Source: SHAN690 sp023262195
GTDB lineage: Bacteria; Bacteroidota; Bacteroidia; Flavobacteriales_G; Salibacteraceae
DNA: 64,000 bases
Reading direction: 5' to 3'
Assembly: GCA_038142005.1 (NCBI GenBank)
Contig: JAYQJE010000006.1
Coordinates: 1-64,000, forward strand
The translations under genes and the position numbers were made by a program. Positions 37,828 to 48,500 of the stretch are shown in pieces. The notes under the pieces are model-generated. The model was not told the DNA's origin and made no database searches. It was given only the letters and a program-made list of their open reading frames with translations. Position 1 is the first letter of the stretch; every line of letters begins with the position of its first letter.

Positions 37828-40365
37828 TTAATCGTTGTTATCAGACTCACCTTGCGGGTTTTCAGGGGCTTCATTGCTTGGTTCACCCGAATTTTCGTCC
37901 AACTCCTGACCTTCTTCTTCCTCCATAGCGTTGACCTTTGCTACCGCTGCTATCGAGTCTCCATTTCTAAGGTTGATCAATTTCACACCTTGTGTCGCTC
38001 TTCCCATGGTTCTCAACTCCTCTACTGACATTCGAATAACGATGCCAGACTTGTTGATGATCATAAGGTCGTCAGAGTCGTTCACGTTTTTAAGCGCAAT
38101 CAACGGACCTGTTTTATCGGTAATGTTGAGCGTTTTAACACCTTTTCCACCACGATTGGTGATGCGATAATCATCAACCTCGGTACGTTTTCCGTAGCCG
38201 TTTTCAGAAACCACCAACACAGTATCTACTTCACTGTCTTGAACGCAAATCATTCCAATGACTTCATCTTTTGGCCCACCGAGTGTAATTCCTCTCACGC
38301 CACTGGCACCACGTCCCATTGATCTCACCGCATTTTCATTGAAGTGAATGGCTTTACCAGATTTAAGTGCCATGATGATGTGATTATCACCATTGGTCAA
38401 TTTAGCTTCGAGCAAGCTGTCGCCTTCACGAATTCCAATGGCTATGATGCCGTTGGTTCGAGGTCGGCTATATTGTTCCAGTGATGTTTTTTTGATGACA
38501 CCATTTTTGGTGCACATCATGATGTAGTGGTTATTCAAGAATTCTTCGTCAGAGAGGTTTTCTACGTTGATGTAGGTGAGTACTTTATCGTCAGGCTCAA
38601 TGTTTAATAAATTCTGAATAGCTCTACCCTTCGAAGCTTTGGTTCCCTCTGGAATCTCAAATACGCGCATCCAAAAGCATTTCCCCTTTTCGGTGAAAAC
38701 GAGCAAGTAATTGTGCGTGGTAGCTACAAAGAGGTGCTCCAGGAAGTCTTCGTTTCGTGTAGCAGATCCTTTGCTTCCTACTCCTCCTCTACTCTGACGC
38801 CTATATTCTGTGAGTGCAGTGCGCTTCATGTACCCCATATGAGATATAGTAACTACAACTTCCTCATTCGGAATCATGTCCTCTATTCTGAAATCTCCAG
38901 CCGCATGCACAATGTTTGTTCTGCGCTCGTCTCCATATTTATCTCTAATCTCAAGAAGTTCTTTCTTGATCATGTCCATACGAAGACCTTCATTGTTGAG
39001 AAGCTCCCTGAGACCATCAATCGTCTTCATGAGCGCTTCGTACTCTTCTTTAATCTTATCGCGTTCAAGTCCGGTAAGTCGCTGCAAACGCATATCTAGA
39101 ATTGCACGCGCTTGAATCTCACTTAACTTAAACTGAGTCATCAAACCATCTCGCGCATCATCAGGCGTTTTAGAACCTCTAATCAGGCTGATTACTGCAT
39201 CTAAGTTATCCAGAGCAATTAGGAGTCCTTCTAAGATATGCGCACGCTCCTCTGCTTTGCGTAATTCAAATTGTGCCCTACGAACGACCACCTCATGACG
39301 GTGATCCACATAGTGGACCATCATATCCTTCAGGTTAAGTGCTACTGGACGTCCCTTAACCAGCGCAATATTGTTTACACTGAAACTTGTTTGAAGCGCG
39401 GTGTATTTAAATAAGTGGTTCTGCACCACATTGGGAATGGCATCGTTTTTCAATTCATAAACAATGCGCATGCCTTTTCGGTCAGACTCGTCACGAATAT
39501 CTCTGATGCCCTCAATCTTCTTATCGTTTACCAATTCAGCTGTGCGCTGAATCATGTCCGCTTTGTTCACCTGGTAAGGAATCTCGGTTACAATGATTCG
39601 TGTTCGACCATTATCATCCTCTTCAATGGTGGTAGCCCCGCGCATTACAATCCGGCCTCTACCCTCTTCAAAGGCAGATTTCACCCCTTCATAGCCGTAA
39701 ATGGTTCCGCCAGTAGGGAAATCTGGAGCTTTAACGTGTTGCATTAACTCAGCAACCGTAATTTCCTTATTTTCAATGTATGCTACAATACCATTTATGA
39801 TTTCAGTTAGGTTGTGGGGTGGCATATTGGTAGCCATCCCCACTGCAATGCCAGCACTACCATTTACCAGCAGATTAGGGAATCCAGCGGGCAATACTGT
39901 TGGCTCTTTTAACGAATCATCAAAATTTAATTGATAGTCTACCGTTTCCTTGTCTATATCAGCGAGCAACTCCTCAGCAATTTTGCGAAGGCGAGCCTCC
40001 GTGTATCTCATAGCTGCCGGGCTATCACCATCAATAGAACCGAAGTTTCCTTGACCATCAACCAATGGATAGCGCAAAGACCACTCTTGTGCCATGCGCA
40101 CCATTGTATCGTATACCGATGAGTCGCCATGTGGGTGGTACTTACCCAGCACTTCCCCGACAATTCTTGCAGACTTCTTGTAGGATCGATTAGACAAAAC
40201 CCCTAAATCAAGCATTCCGTATAAAACCCTTCGGTGCACAGGCTTTAAGCCATCGCGCACATCTGGTAGCGCCCTTGACACAATAACCGACATCGAGTAA
40301 TCGATGTAGGCTGTTTTCATTTCATCTTCTATATTGACCGATATGATCTTTTCTCCCTCTGCCAT
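37828..40365 (-). CDS. gyrA: DNA gyrase subunit A
   Basis: 845 residues, type II topoisomerase subunit that cuts and rejoins DNA to add negative supercoils. Quinolone-resistance region KYHPHGDSSVYDTMVRMAQE with wild-type-looking Ser-Ser at the Ser83 position and Asp/Glu-type neighbours; catalytic Tyr in AAMRYTEARLRKIAEELL. The C-terminal DNA-wrapping domain begins with a GyrA-box-like RRQSRGGVGSKGSATRNEDF (QSRGGVG instead of the E. coli QRRGGKG) and contains the usual repeated six-blade pinwheel. Ends in an acidic, low-complexity tail of about 40 residues. Divergent from clpC across 236 bases. Confidence 0.98.
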   Translation of the reverse strand: MAEGEKIISVNIEDEMKTAYIDYSMSVIVSRALPDVRDGLKPVHRRVLYGMLDLGVLSNRSYKKSARIVGEVLGKYHPHGDSSVYDTMVRMAQEWSLRYPLVDGQGNFGSIDGDSPAAMRYTEARLRKIAEELLADIDKETVDYQLNFDDSLKEPTVLPAGFPNLLVNGSAGIAVGMATNMPPHNLTEIINGIVAYIENKEITVAELMQHVKAPDFPTGGTIYGYEGVKSAFEEGRGRIVMRGATTIEEDDNGRTRIIVTEIPYQVNKADMIQRTAELVNDKKIEGIRDIRDESDRKGMRIVYELKNDAIPNVVQNHLFKYTALQTSFSVNNIALVKGRPVALNLKDMMVHYVDHRHEVVVRRAQFELRKAEERAHILEGLLIALDNLDAVISLIRGSKTPDDARDGLMTQFKLSEIQARAILDMRLQRLTGLERDKIKEEYEALMKTIDGLRELLNNEGLRMDMIKKELLEIRDKYGDERRTNIVHAAGDFRIEDMIPNEEVVVTISHMGYMKRTALTEYRRQSRGGVGSKGSATRNEDFLEHLFVATTHNYLLVFTEKGKCFWMRVFEIPEGTKASKGRAIQNLLNIEPDDKVLTYINVENLSDEEFLNNHYIMMCTKNGVIKKTSLEQYSRPRTNGIIAIGIREGDSLLEAKLTNGDNHIIMALKSGKAIHFNENAVRSMGRGASGVRGITLGGPKDEVIGMICVQDSEVDTVLVVSENGYGKRTEVDDYRITNRGGKGVKTLNITDKTGPLIALKNVNDSDDLMIINKSGIVIRMSVEELRTMGRATQGVKLINLRNGDSIAAVAKVNAMEEEEGQELDENSGEPSNEAPENPQGESDNND

Positions 40366-40418
40366 AAGTGTTGTAATAAGGTTTGAAAGGCTCTAAAACA
40401 AAGCTCTTCATAAGTGTT

Positions 40419-40447
40419 CGAAAGTAAGTTTCTGGCTTGCAGAACAA
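40419..40447 (-). promoter_or_regulatory. Candidate gyrA promoter
   Basis: On the minus strand TTG (40445-40447), an 18-base spacer and TACTTTCG (40419-40426) resemble the Bacteroidota promoter pattern, 54 bases before the gyrA ATG. Confidence 0.3.
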
Positions 40448-40528
40448 CTGCTTTTCTCAGTTGTATTTTTAAACAAAATTCTGTTAGTAGACACGGTAAT
40501 CACAAGGTTTTCAACAATTGTCTGAACG

Positions 40529-40536
40529 TAGTTTTG
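40529..40536 (+). promoter_or_regulatory. Candidate -7 element of clpC
   Basis: TAGTTTTG matches TAnnTTTG and lies 66 bases before the clpC ATG at 40602; no clear TTG at -33. Confidence 0.3.
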
Positions 40537-40601
40537 GAATAGGTTAAAAATCTTCTACATTGCTGCCGAAAGACAGTTCTAACAGAAGGGAACGAAACAA
40601 T

Positions 40602-43190
40602 ATGGATACAAACTTTTCACAAAGAGTAAAAGACGTAATATCATTTAGCCGAGAGGAAGCTTTGAGGCTGGGTCACGATTACATAGGCACAGAGCACTTC
40701 TTATTAGGAATGATCCGAGAAGGTGATGGTGTTGCCATCAAGATTCTGAATAATCTAAATGTTGACTTGGTAGAGCTGAGGAAACTAATAGAAACAAGCG
40801 TTAAGTCGGTAGAGAAGACTGCCAAGCCAATGAACAGCCTCGGCAACATTCCTTTGGTGAAGCAGGCAGAAAAGACACTAAAGATTACATACCTAGAGGC
40901 AAAACTCTTCCGCAGCAACCTTATCGGCACGTAACATCTCCTTCTTTCGATACTAAAAGACGACAATAACGTTTCTTCTCGTGCGCTATCAGCTTTTAAC
41001 GTTACGTATGATGTGGTTAAGACTGAGCTCGAATCGATGTTGACTCAAGAGTCGCCAAGGGCAGAGTTTCCTGATACTCCACAAGACGATGATGATGATA
41101 ACGATGGCGGTGCATATCAATCTGGAGGTGGTTCAGGCAGTGGCAGCGGAGGCGCTAGAAAACAAGGCGATTCAAAAAGCAAAACCCCAGTACTTGATAA
41201 TTTCGGACGAGATCTAACCAAGCTCGCTGAAGACAATAAACTCGATCCAATAGTAGGAAGAGAAAAAGAGATTGAACGCGTGTCACAAATCCTGTCTAGA
41301 AGAAAGAAGAACAATCCCATTCTCATCGGAGAGCCTGGAGTGGGTAAATCGGCCATTGCAGAGGGTTTAGCACTTCGTATCGTTCAGCGCAAAGTATCAC
41401 GCGTTTTGTTTAGCCAGCGTGTGGTAACCCTCGATCTTGCCTCGTTGGTGGCAGGAACAAAATATCGAGGTCAATTTGAAGAACGCATGAAGGCTGTGAT
41501 GAATGAATTGGAAAAATCTCCAGATGTGATTCTATTCATAGATGAGATTCACACCTTGGTTGGCGCTGGTGGGGCTTCGGGGTCGCTTGATGCTTCAAAT
41601 ATGTTTAAACCAGCCTTGGCGCGTGGTGAAATACAGTGCATTGGAGCTACTACTCTTGATGAGTATAGACAATACATTGAGAAGGATGGTGCCCTAGAGA
41701 GAAGATTTCAAAAGGTGATTATTGAGCCAACCACGATCGAAGAAACCGTTGAAATTCTCCAGAACATTAAAGAAAAATATGAGAAGCATCACAATGTCAA
41801 CTATACCGAGGAGGCCTTGAAAGCCTGCGTTGCCTTGACGGATCGATACATCAGTGATCGACATTTACCTGATAAAGCTATTGATGCCCTTGATGAGGCG
41901 GGATCTCGAGTGCACATTACAAACATCAAAGTGCCCAAAGAAATCATTGAGATCGAGAAGAAAATTGAGGACATTAAAGAGGAAAAGAACAGTGTGGTTC
42001 GCAGCCAACGTTATGAAGAAGCCGCTAAGCTTAGAGACACCGAGCGTCAGTTGATTGAACAGCTTGACCTAGAGAAAAAGAAATGGGAAGAATCAACTAA
42101 GAATCATCGGGAAACGGTTACCGAAGACAATGTTGCGGAAGTGGTGGCAATGATGACGGGAGTTCCAACGCAGCGAATAGCCGAAAAAGAGGGAAATCGC
42201 CTAGTGAAAATGGACGAGGAACTCAAAGGATCTGTAGTAGGTCAAGATGATGCGATCAAGAAAATTGTGAAGGCAATTCGAAGAAATCGCGCTGGATTGA
42301 AAGATCCGGGCAAACCTATTGGTTCGTTTATCTTTTTAGGACCGACCGGAGTTGGTAAAACTCAATTAGCAAAGGTGCTCGCCAGGTATCTGTTTGACAA
42401 GGATGATACCCTCATCCGAATAGATATGAGCGAATACATGGAGAAGTTTGCAGTATCTCGTTTAGTTGGAGCACCTCCTGGATACATCGGATACGAAGAA
42501 GGTGGACAATTGACAGAAAAAGTGCGCAGACGCCCCTACTCTGTTATCCTGCTTGATGAGATTGAAAAAGCGCATCCTGATGTATTCAATTTATTGCTTC
42601 AGGTGCTGGATGATGGGCAGATAACGGATAGCCTTGGTCGAAGAATCGATTTTAGAAACACCATTATCATAATGACTTCAAACATTGGTTCAAGGCAGCT
42701 TAAAGACTTCGGTTTAGGTGTAGGATTTGCTACCAAATCGAAAGAAGGCCAGGCCGATGAAATTGCCAAGGGAGTGATTGAAAAAGCCCTGAAAAACGCA
42801 TTTGCACCTGAGTTTCTGAACCGTATTGATGACGTGGTTTTGTTTAATAGCCTTAAGAAAGAAGATATTCATGAGATTATTGATATTGAACTTGAGTCAT
42901 TGTTTAAACGCATTGGTGGAATGGGCTACTATTTGAAGCTCTCAGATAAGGCCAAGGATTTTATTGCCGAAAAAGGGTTTGACGAAAAGTATGGTGCGAG
43001 ACCATTGAAGAGAGCAATTCAAAAATATCTGGAAGATCCAATGGCCGAAGAAATAATCAAGGCTAACATTGATGAGGGCGACAACTTGTTTGCAGATCTT
43101 GATGAGAAAACACAAGCAATTACCATTAAGGTTAAAAAGGCTTCAAAATCCAAAAGAAGGATTCGAAGGACGAATCTTAATTCAGATTGA
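40602..43190 (+). CDS. clpC: ATP-dependent Clp protease ATP-binding subunit ClpC (in-frame TAA)
   Basis: Hsp100 unfoldase that feeds ClpP, about 862 codons from ATG 40602 (MDTNFSQRVKDVISFSREEA); the TTG opening at 40560 is upstream noise. N-domain repeats, then D1 (Walker A GEPGVGKSAIAEG, EIHTLVGAGGASG), a UVR-type segment (YEEAAKLRDTERQLIEQL), and D2 (GPTGVGKTQLAKVL, LLDEIEKAHPDVFNLLLQVL). TAA at 40932-40934 interrupts the N-domain in frame; reading through gives IGT-x-HLLLSILKDDNNV, where the family has IGTEHLLLSIL. So one base (GAA to TAA) separates it from an intact gene. A Gly/Ser-rich insert (SGGGSGSGSGGARKQGD) links the N-domain to D1. Confidence 0.95.
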
Positions 43191-43201
43191 TATTGAGAAA
43201 T

Positions 43202-43238
43202 AAAAAGCCCCAATCTCACTGAAGATTGGGGCTTTTTT
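43202..43238. terminator. Bidirectional terminator between clpC and recQ
   Basis: AAAAAGCCCCAATCT - CACTGA - AGATTGGGGCTTTTTT: 11-base GC-rich stem flanked by A and T runs, working on both strands between the convergent ends of clpC and recQ. Confidence 0.9.
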
Positions 43239-43257
43239 ATGCTCATTTGATTTTTCT

Positions 43258-45468
43258 CTAGTTGGCAATTTCCGACATAAATTTAATTCGTAGTAGGCGA
43301 AGTTCCTCAATGGTATAGTCGTCTGGACCAAGCTCTTCTAGCGCCTCATCTATTCCAGCGGTTTCTGCCTCCATAAAGTAGTCGTGCACTTCGTCTTGCT
43401 TGTCCTCATCGATTTCCTCATTGATATAGTAATCAATGTTTAATCGAGTGCCGCTATCAACAATGTGTTCTAAATCGGTCAATAAATCATCAAAATCCAT
43501 CCCTTTGGTTTTTGCGATTTCGTTTAGCGGAATCTTCCGGTCAATACCTTGAATAATGTAGACTTTGGTTCCCGACTTATTAACCACAGATTTCACCACC
43601 ATATCTTGCGGTCGTTCTATTTCGTTTTCTTCAACATAGCTTGCGATCAACTCAATGAAGGGCTTACCAAACTTTAGTGCCTTGCCAGAACCGACTCCCT
43701 GAATGTTTTTCAACTCATCAATAGTTATGGGATATTGATTGGCCATATCTTGTAAGGACGGGTCTTGAAAGATGACAAAAGGTGGCACATTCTTTTCTTT
43801 TGAAATACGCTTGCGCAATTCTTTCAATCTACGCATCAATTGTTCGTGCATGGGCGTTCCGGATGCCTTGCTGTTAACCACTACATCTGCTGAATCTTTG
43901 ATTTGAGAAACGTAGTCATGGTCTTTATAAATCTTGAACGAATTCGGTGGGTTGCTTATAAAATCTTTGCCTTTATCTGAAATTTTAATAAGACCATAGG
44001 TTTCTACATCTTTATAGATATAGCCCTGAACTATTGCTTGCCTGATGGCGGCCATCCAAAGTTTGGCATCGGTTTCTTTCCCAATTCCAAAGATGTCTAG
44101 ATTGTTATGACGGTAGGTTGAAATCTCCGAAGTGTTGTTGCCAACCAAAATATTTACAATATGCTTTGCCTTAAATCGCTCCTTCACCCTTTGGATGACT
44201 TGGAAAAGCATTTTCATGTTGTCAATAAACTCCACTTCCTCTTTTGGATTGACCTGATTGTCATCCATCATTGCTCCCTCGCCGTTCACCTCATCCCACT
44301 CTTCGCCAAAATAGTTGAGCAAGAACTTCCTTCTGGAGACTGCCGTTTCTGCATATGACACCACCTCATCGAGCAGCTGTCTGCCTACCTCCTGCTCTGC
44401 CACGGGCTTTCCGTGCATGAATTTTTCAAGCTTTTCTACATCCTTGTAATCATAGAATGCAATGCATTTTCCTTCTCCACCATCACGTCCGGCTCGACCT
44501 GTTTCTTGGTAATAGCCCTCTAGGCTTTTTGGAATATCAAAGTGCATAACAAATCGGACGTCAGGCTTGTCTATACCCATACCAAAAGCTATAGTGGCTA
44601 CAATTACATCAACATCCTCCATCAAAAACATATCTTGATTTCGAGATCTTGTGTTTGCATCGAAGCCAGCATGATACGGAAGAGCCTTAATTCCATTCAC
44701 TTGCAATGTCTCTGCAATCTCCTCCACCCTCTTTCTGCTTAAGCAGTAGATAATGCCAGACTTACCCGGGTTTTCCTTCACATATCGAATAACCTGCTTG
44801 ATGGCATCAATTTTTGGTCTGACTTCGTAAAAAAGGTTTGGTCGGTTAAATGACGCCTTAAAGACTTTGGCATCTGCCATAGCCAGATTTTTTTGAATAT
44901 CTGACTGTACCTTTGGTGTGGCGGTGGCCGTGAGTGCCATTACCGGAATGCTTTGATCGATGCCTTTGATCATCTCTTTAATACGCCTGTATTCTGGGCG
45001 AAAATCATGTCCCCATTCAGATATACAGTGCGCTTCATCTACTGCCACAAACGAAATCGTGACAGACTTTAAGAATGCTAAATTTTCTTCTTTATTTAAA
45101 GATTCTGGCGCCAAGTAGAGCATCTTGGTTTTACCATCTGTTACGTCCTGCTTCACTTTGGTAGCCTCAGTCTTATTTAAGGAGCTGTTTAAAAAATGAG
45201 CAATACTGTCATCTGATCCAAAGCTGCGTATGGAATCCACTTGATTCTTCATCAAAGCAATGAGTGGCGAAATAACTATGGCTGTGCCATCTTTAAGCAA
45301 TGCGGGAAGCTGATAACAGAGCGATTTCCCTCCTCCTGTCGGCATGATTACAAAAGTATCGTGACCATCCATCACGCTTTCCATAACCTCTTTTTGCATG
45401 CCTTTGAATGAATCAAAGCCAAAATACCTTTTCAGCGCTTCTTCTAGCGTCTCTTCGGTTCTATTCAT
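43258..45468 (-). CDS. recQ: ATP-dependent DNA helicase RecQ
   Basis: 736 residues. Superfamily 2 3'-5' helicase used in recombination and replication repair. Motif I MPTGGGKSLCYQLPAL, DEAH box AVDEAHCISEWGHDFRPEYR, motif VI QETGRAGRDGG. The RecQ-C region starts SRRKFLLNYFGEEWDEVNGE, where E. coli RecQ has four zinc-binding cysteines; none is present here. An HRDC domain (about 540-620, MANQYPITIDELKNIQGVGS) and a C-terminal tail follow. The loss of the zinc site may be normal for Bacteroidota RecQ, which I recall as lacking these cysteines. Convergent with clpC. Confidence 0.95.
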   Translation of the reverse strand: MNRTEETLEEALKRYFGFDSFKGMQKEVMESVMDGHDTFVIMPTGGGKSLCYQLPALLKDGTAIVISPLIALMKNQVDSIRSFGSDDSIAHFLNSSLNKTEATKVKQDVTDGKTKMLYLAPESLNKEENLAFLKSVTISFVAVDEAHCISEWGHDFRPEYRRIKEMIKGIDQSIPVMALTATATPKVQSDIQKNLAMADAKVFKASFNRPNLFYEVRPKIDAIKQVIRYVKENPGKSGIIYCLSRKRVEEIAETLQVNGIKALPYHAGFDANTRSRNQDMFLMEDVDVIVATIAFGMGIDKPDVRFVMHFDIPKSLEGYYQETGRAGRDGGEGKCIAFYDYKDVEKLEKFMHGKPVAEQEVGRQLLDEVVSYAETAVSRRKFLLNYFGEEWDEVNGEGAMMDDNQVNPKEEVEFIDNMKMLFQVIQRVKERFKAKHIVNILVGNNTSEISTYRHNNLDIFGIGKETDAKLWMAAIRQAIVQGYIYKDVETYGLIKISDKGKDFISNPPNSFKIYKDHDYVSQIKDSADVVVNSKASGTPMHEQLMRRLKELRKRISKEKNVPPFVIFQDPSLQDMANQYPITIDELKNIQGVGSGKALKFGKPFIELIASYVEENEIERPQDMVVKSVVNKSGTKVYIIQGIDRKIPLNEIAKTKGMDFDDLLTDLEHIVDSGTRLNIDYYINEEIDEDKQDEVHDYFMEAETAGIDEALEELGPDDYTIEELRLLRIKFMSEIAN

Positions 45469-45532
45469 TAAAGAAAATTAGTTGAGCTATTAAAAATAAA
45501 ACTATCCGTTAAACGCACAATTTATTTGATGA

Positions 45533-48500
45533 TTATTCCGCGGAATCTCGATTCCATACGAGTTCAGAGATTGGTTGTTCGTTGAGGAAAAAGTATTTAC
45601 CTCCCCATGAGTGAACCACGCGCTTGTATACATCTACTTTTTGCCCTTCTGTGACGGTTCGAATCGTAACATCGGCATTACCCTCCTTAAAGTTTTCTTC
45701 TTTAACCACTCTATCCACACGCTTCTCATCTTTAGAAACAACCTCTTGAGAAGCTTCAGTAATCTCTCTAATTTTCTCAAGTCGCATTTGCGCGTGTTTG
45801 TTTGATGGATCTAAGTTCAGCACACTTTCGTAATTCTTTTGCGCAGAATCAAACTCTTTTGTCATAAAGAACTTATCGGCAAGTTGAGTGAGCCTTGTAA
45901 TTTCCGCATCAAGTTCTTCTTGTTTTTCCTTTTCCTCTAAGTCATCTATTTCTTTAAGTCTAGCAGTAGGAACCTCTTCGTTTGGATAAATTTCAAGAGC
46001 ATCAGTAAACGCTTTGCGAGCGTCATTCCAGCGCTTTTCAGTCACAGCTCGATCGCCTTGCGTAATCAGATCGTTATATTTCTGTCGATTATCTTCTTCA
46101 AGCTGCGCTTGTGACTGTATCTCAGCAAGCCTTTCGTTTATTGTCTGAATTTGAGATTTCGAATAATCATCATCAGACTTGATGGCAACAGCATCATTGT
46201 ACGCAGCTTTCGCTTTAATGTAGTCTTCAGATTCGAAGAATCCGTCTGCTATGCCAATCATCTTCTTGTAAGCAGCTTCTTTCTCTTGTTTTTCCTTTTC
46301 ATTTGCCAATCTTTCCTTTTCCAGTTCTTGAGCTCTTTGTTCCTCTTCAATATTTGAATTGATCTTCTCGATCTGAGCCTTCGGATACGCGTTGTCCCCA
46401 TCGATTTTAGACGCTTGTTCATAGGCACGAATCGCTTCACTCCATGCTTTTTGCTCGAAGAGTTCGTCAGCCTTAGCAATCTGGGTTTCGTACTCCATTC
46501 TTAATCGTTCTTCCTCTGCCAACCTGCTCTGTTCTTCGGCTAGTTTTTGGCGAGCTTCCTTTATTCGCTTCAACTGGCTTCCAGGGTATTCTTCAGAAGA
46601 CAAAACACCTTGCGCTTGCTTATAGTGTCGCTCAGCATTGTCAAAGTCTTGACTTTCGAATGCCGCATCGCCCAGTTTAATTGCTTCGTTATATTCTGCA
46701 TTGAGTTGTGCCAGTTTTGCGCTTTCTTCCTCTGCTCTCTTCTGCTCATCTAGAATACTCGTAATTTCTTTCAATCGATTTGATGGGTATGTATCGTCTG
46801 ACTTAGCCGCACTTGCTTGTGTATATAGCGCTTGTGCACCAGAATAGTCCTTTTGATTAAAAGCCGCATCTGCTCTTGCGATGATGTCGGCATATGCTTT
46901 ATTGCTTTGGTCTTGTTGTTTGAGCCTGTTCATTTGCTCAATTTGTTGTTTTGGATATTCCTCAGCTGGTTTTATTGATCGAGCTTCTTCATAAAGGCTG
47001 ATGGCTTCGTCATACTTAAGTTGTTTTGCTGCAAGGTCAGCCTTTTCTATTGCTGCTTGATAGGCCTGCTCAATTTGCGCTTGTTGTGCGTTTTCTTCTG
47101 CCTTAATTCGTTGTTCTTCAAGGAGCTTTTCGATTTCATCAATCCGCCCGCTTGGATAATCATCAGTCTTAATGGTTAGTGCTTGCTCATAGTTTGTTTT
47201 GGCTTCTGCATACTCGCCTTTATCGAAACTTCGATCAGCTTCTGCGATAAACTGCTGATATTCTCGGTTTTGCTTTTCCAGTCTTTCGGCCTCAAGCTGG
47301 GCAGCAGCCAACTCTTTTTGTTTGGCAGCAATTATGTCGAGTTGTGTTTTAGGATATGTTTCTTCAGGCTTCAATTCCGCCGCTGCTCTGTAGGCTTTCG
47401 CTGCATTCTCAAAATTGTCAGAATTAAAGGCGGCATCAGCACGAGCGATTTGGGCATCATACTTTTCGTTTATGATTGCCATTTCCTCAGCTTCTTTCTC
47501 CTTTTCTCTCAACTCTTGAATCTTCAATTCGGCTTGAGCGATTTGTTCTTTTGGGTATTGCTCATCAGGTTTAAAGCCGAGTGCATTTTGATAATACGTT
47601 TTCGCATTCGCAAAATTCTCAGCAGTTAACTCTCTATCGGCCTTGCTGATTTCCTCATTATATTTCCTGTCTTTCTCAGCTAATAAAGCCTCGGCTTCTT
47701 GCTTAGCTTTCAATTCTTTAGCTTTCTGCTTACTTTCTTCAATTCTATCTTTTGGATATTGTTCAGATGGTTTAATAGTTGAAGCTTGTTCATACTGTAG
47801 CTGCGCCTCACTAAATTTCTGCTGATTAAAAAGTTGATCTGCATTGGCCAGTAGGGACATGTACTGTTCTTCTTTGCCTAAGGTTTCTTGGATCTTACTT
47901 TCAATCTGTTTCAACTTTGTCTGTGGATCCTTGGCGTCTGGCTTCATAGATGCGGCAGCTAGATAATTCTCCTTCGCCAACAAGTAGTCTCCATCGTTAA
48001 AGGCATTCTCGGCATCTTTCATGGCCAACAAATAGTCCTTTTCAGCCTGTCTCTCAAGCTCTTCAACCATCTTCTTCTTTCGTTCATACTCCTCTTCCAG
48101 ATCTTCGATCTCTTGCTTGATTTGCTTAGTATAGAGCTTGTCGTAATCAAAGTTTTGGAGGTTAGGATCGTAGTAGAACTTGGCCACAGGACCATCCAGA
48201 ATGGAGTAGTCCACGGAAGGTATCTGCTTAAAGAGGTCGATTGCTAGGCCACCATATTCATATCCCCATGCCTGCTCATCCTCAGGAACATTCCTTGTGT
48301 TTACTTGAATACTTTTAGAAACATAACCTGACTTACTCATTTCAATGAGGAATTGATGTTCAAAATCTAGTAATACGTCAAATCGACCATTTTTTCCAGT
48401 GGTCATTTGATTGACTAAAGCACCGTCTTGGATTATTTTGACCTTAACACCAGCAAGCTTACCACCGTCCATGTCTCGCACTATTGCATCAAGCGCCAAG

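Noticed and set aside
40445..40463. Hairpin CAACTG-CTTTTCT-CAGTTG between gyrA and clpC
   Set aside because: Short stem that overlaps the candidate gyrA promoter; no independent support for a function.
35052..40934. Reassigned TAA codon (alternative genetic code)
   Set aside because: TAA ends many intact genes here (for example mltG at 2151); two internal TAA codons are better seen as errors or nonsense changes.
45611..47825. Many plus-strand open frames opposite the repeat protein
   Set aside because: They are antisense shadows with low-complexity Phe/Leu/Ser composition caused by the Lys/Glu-rich repeats.
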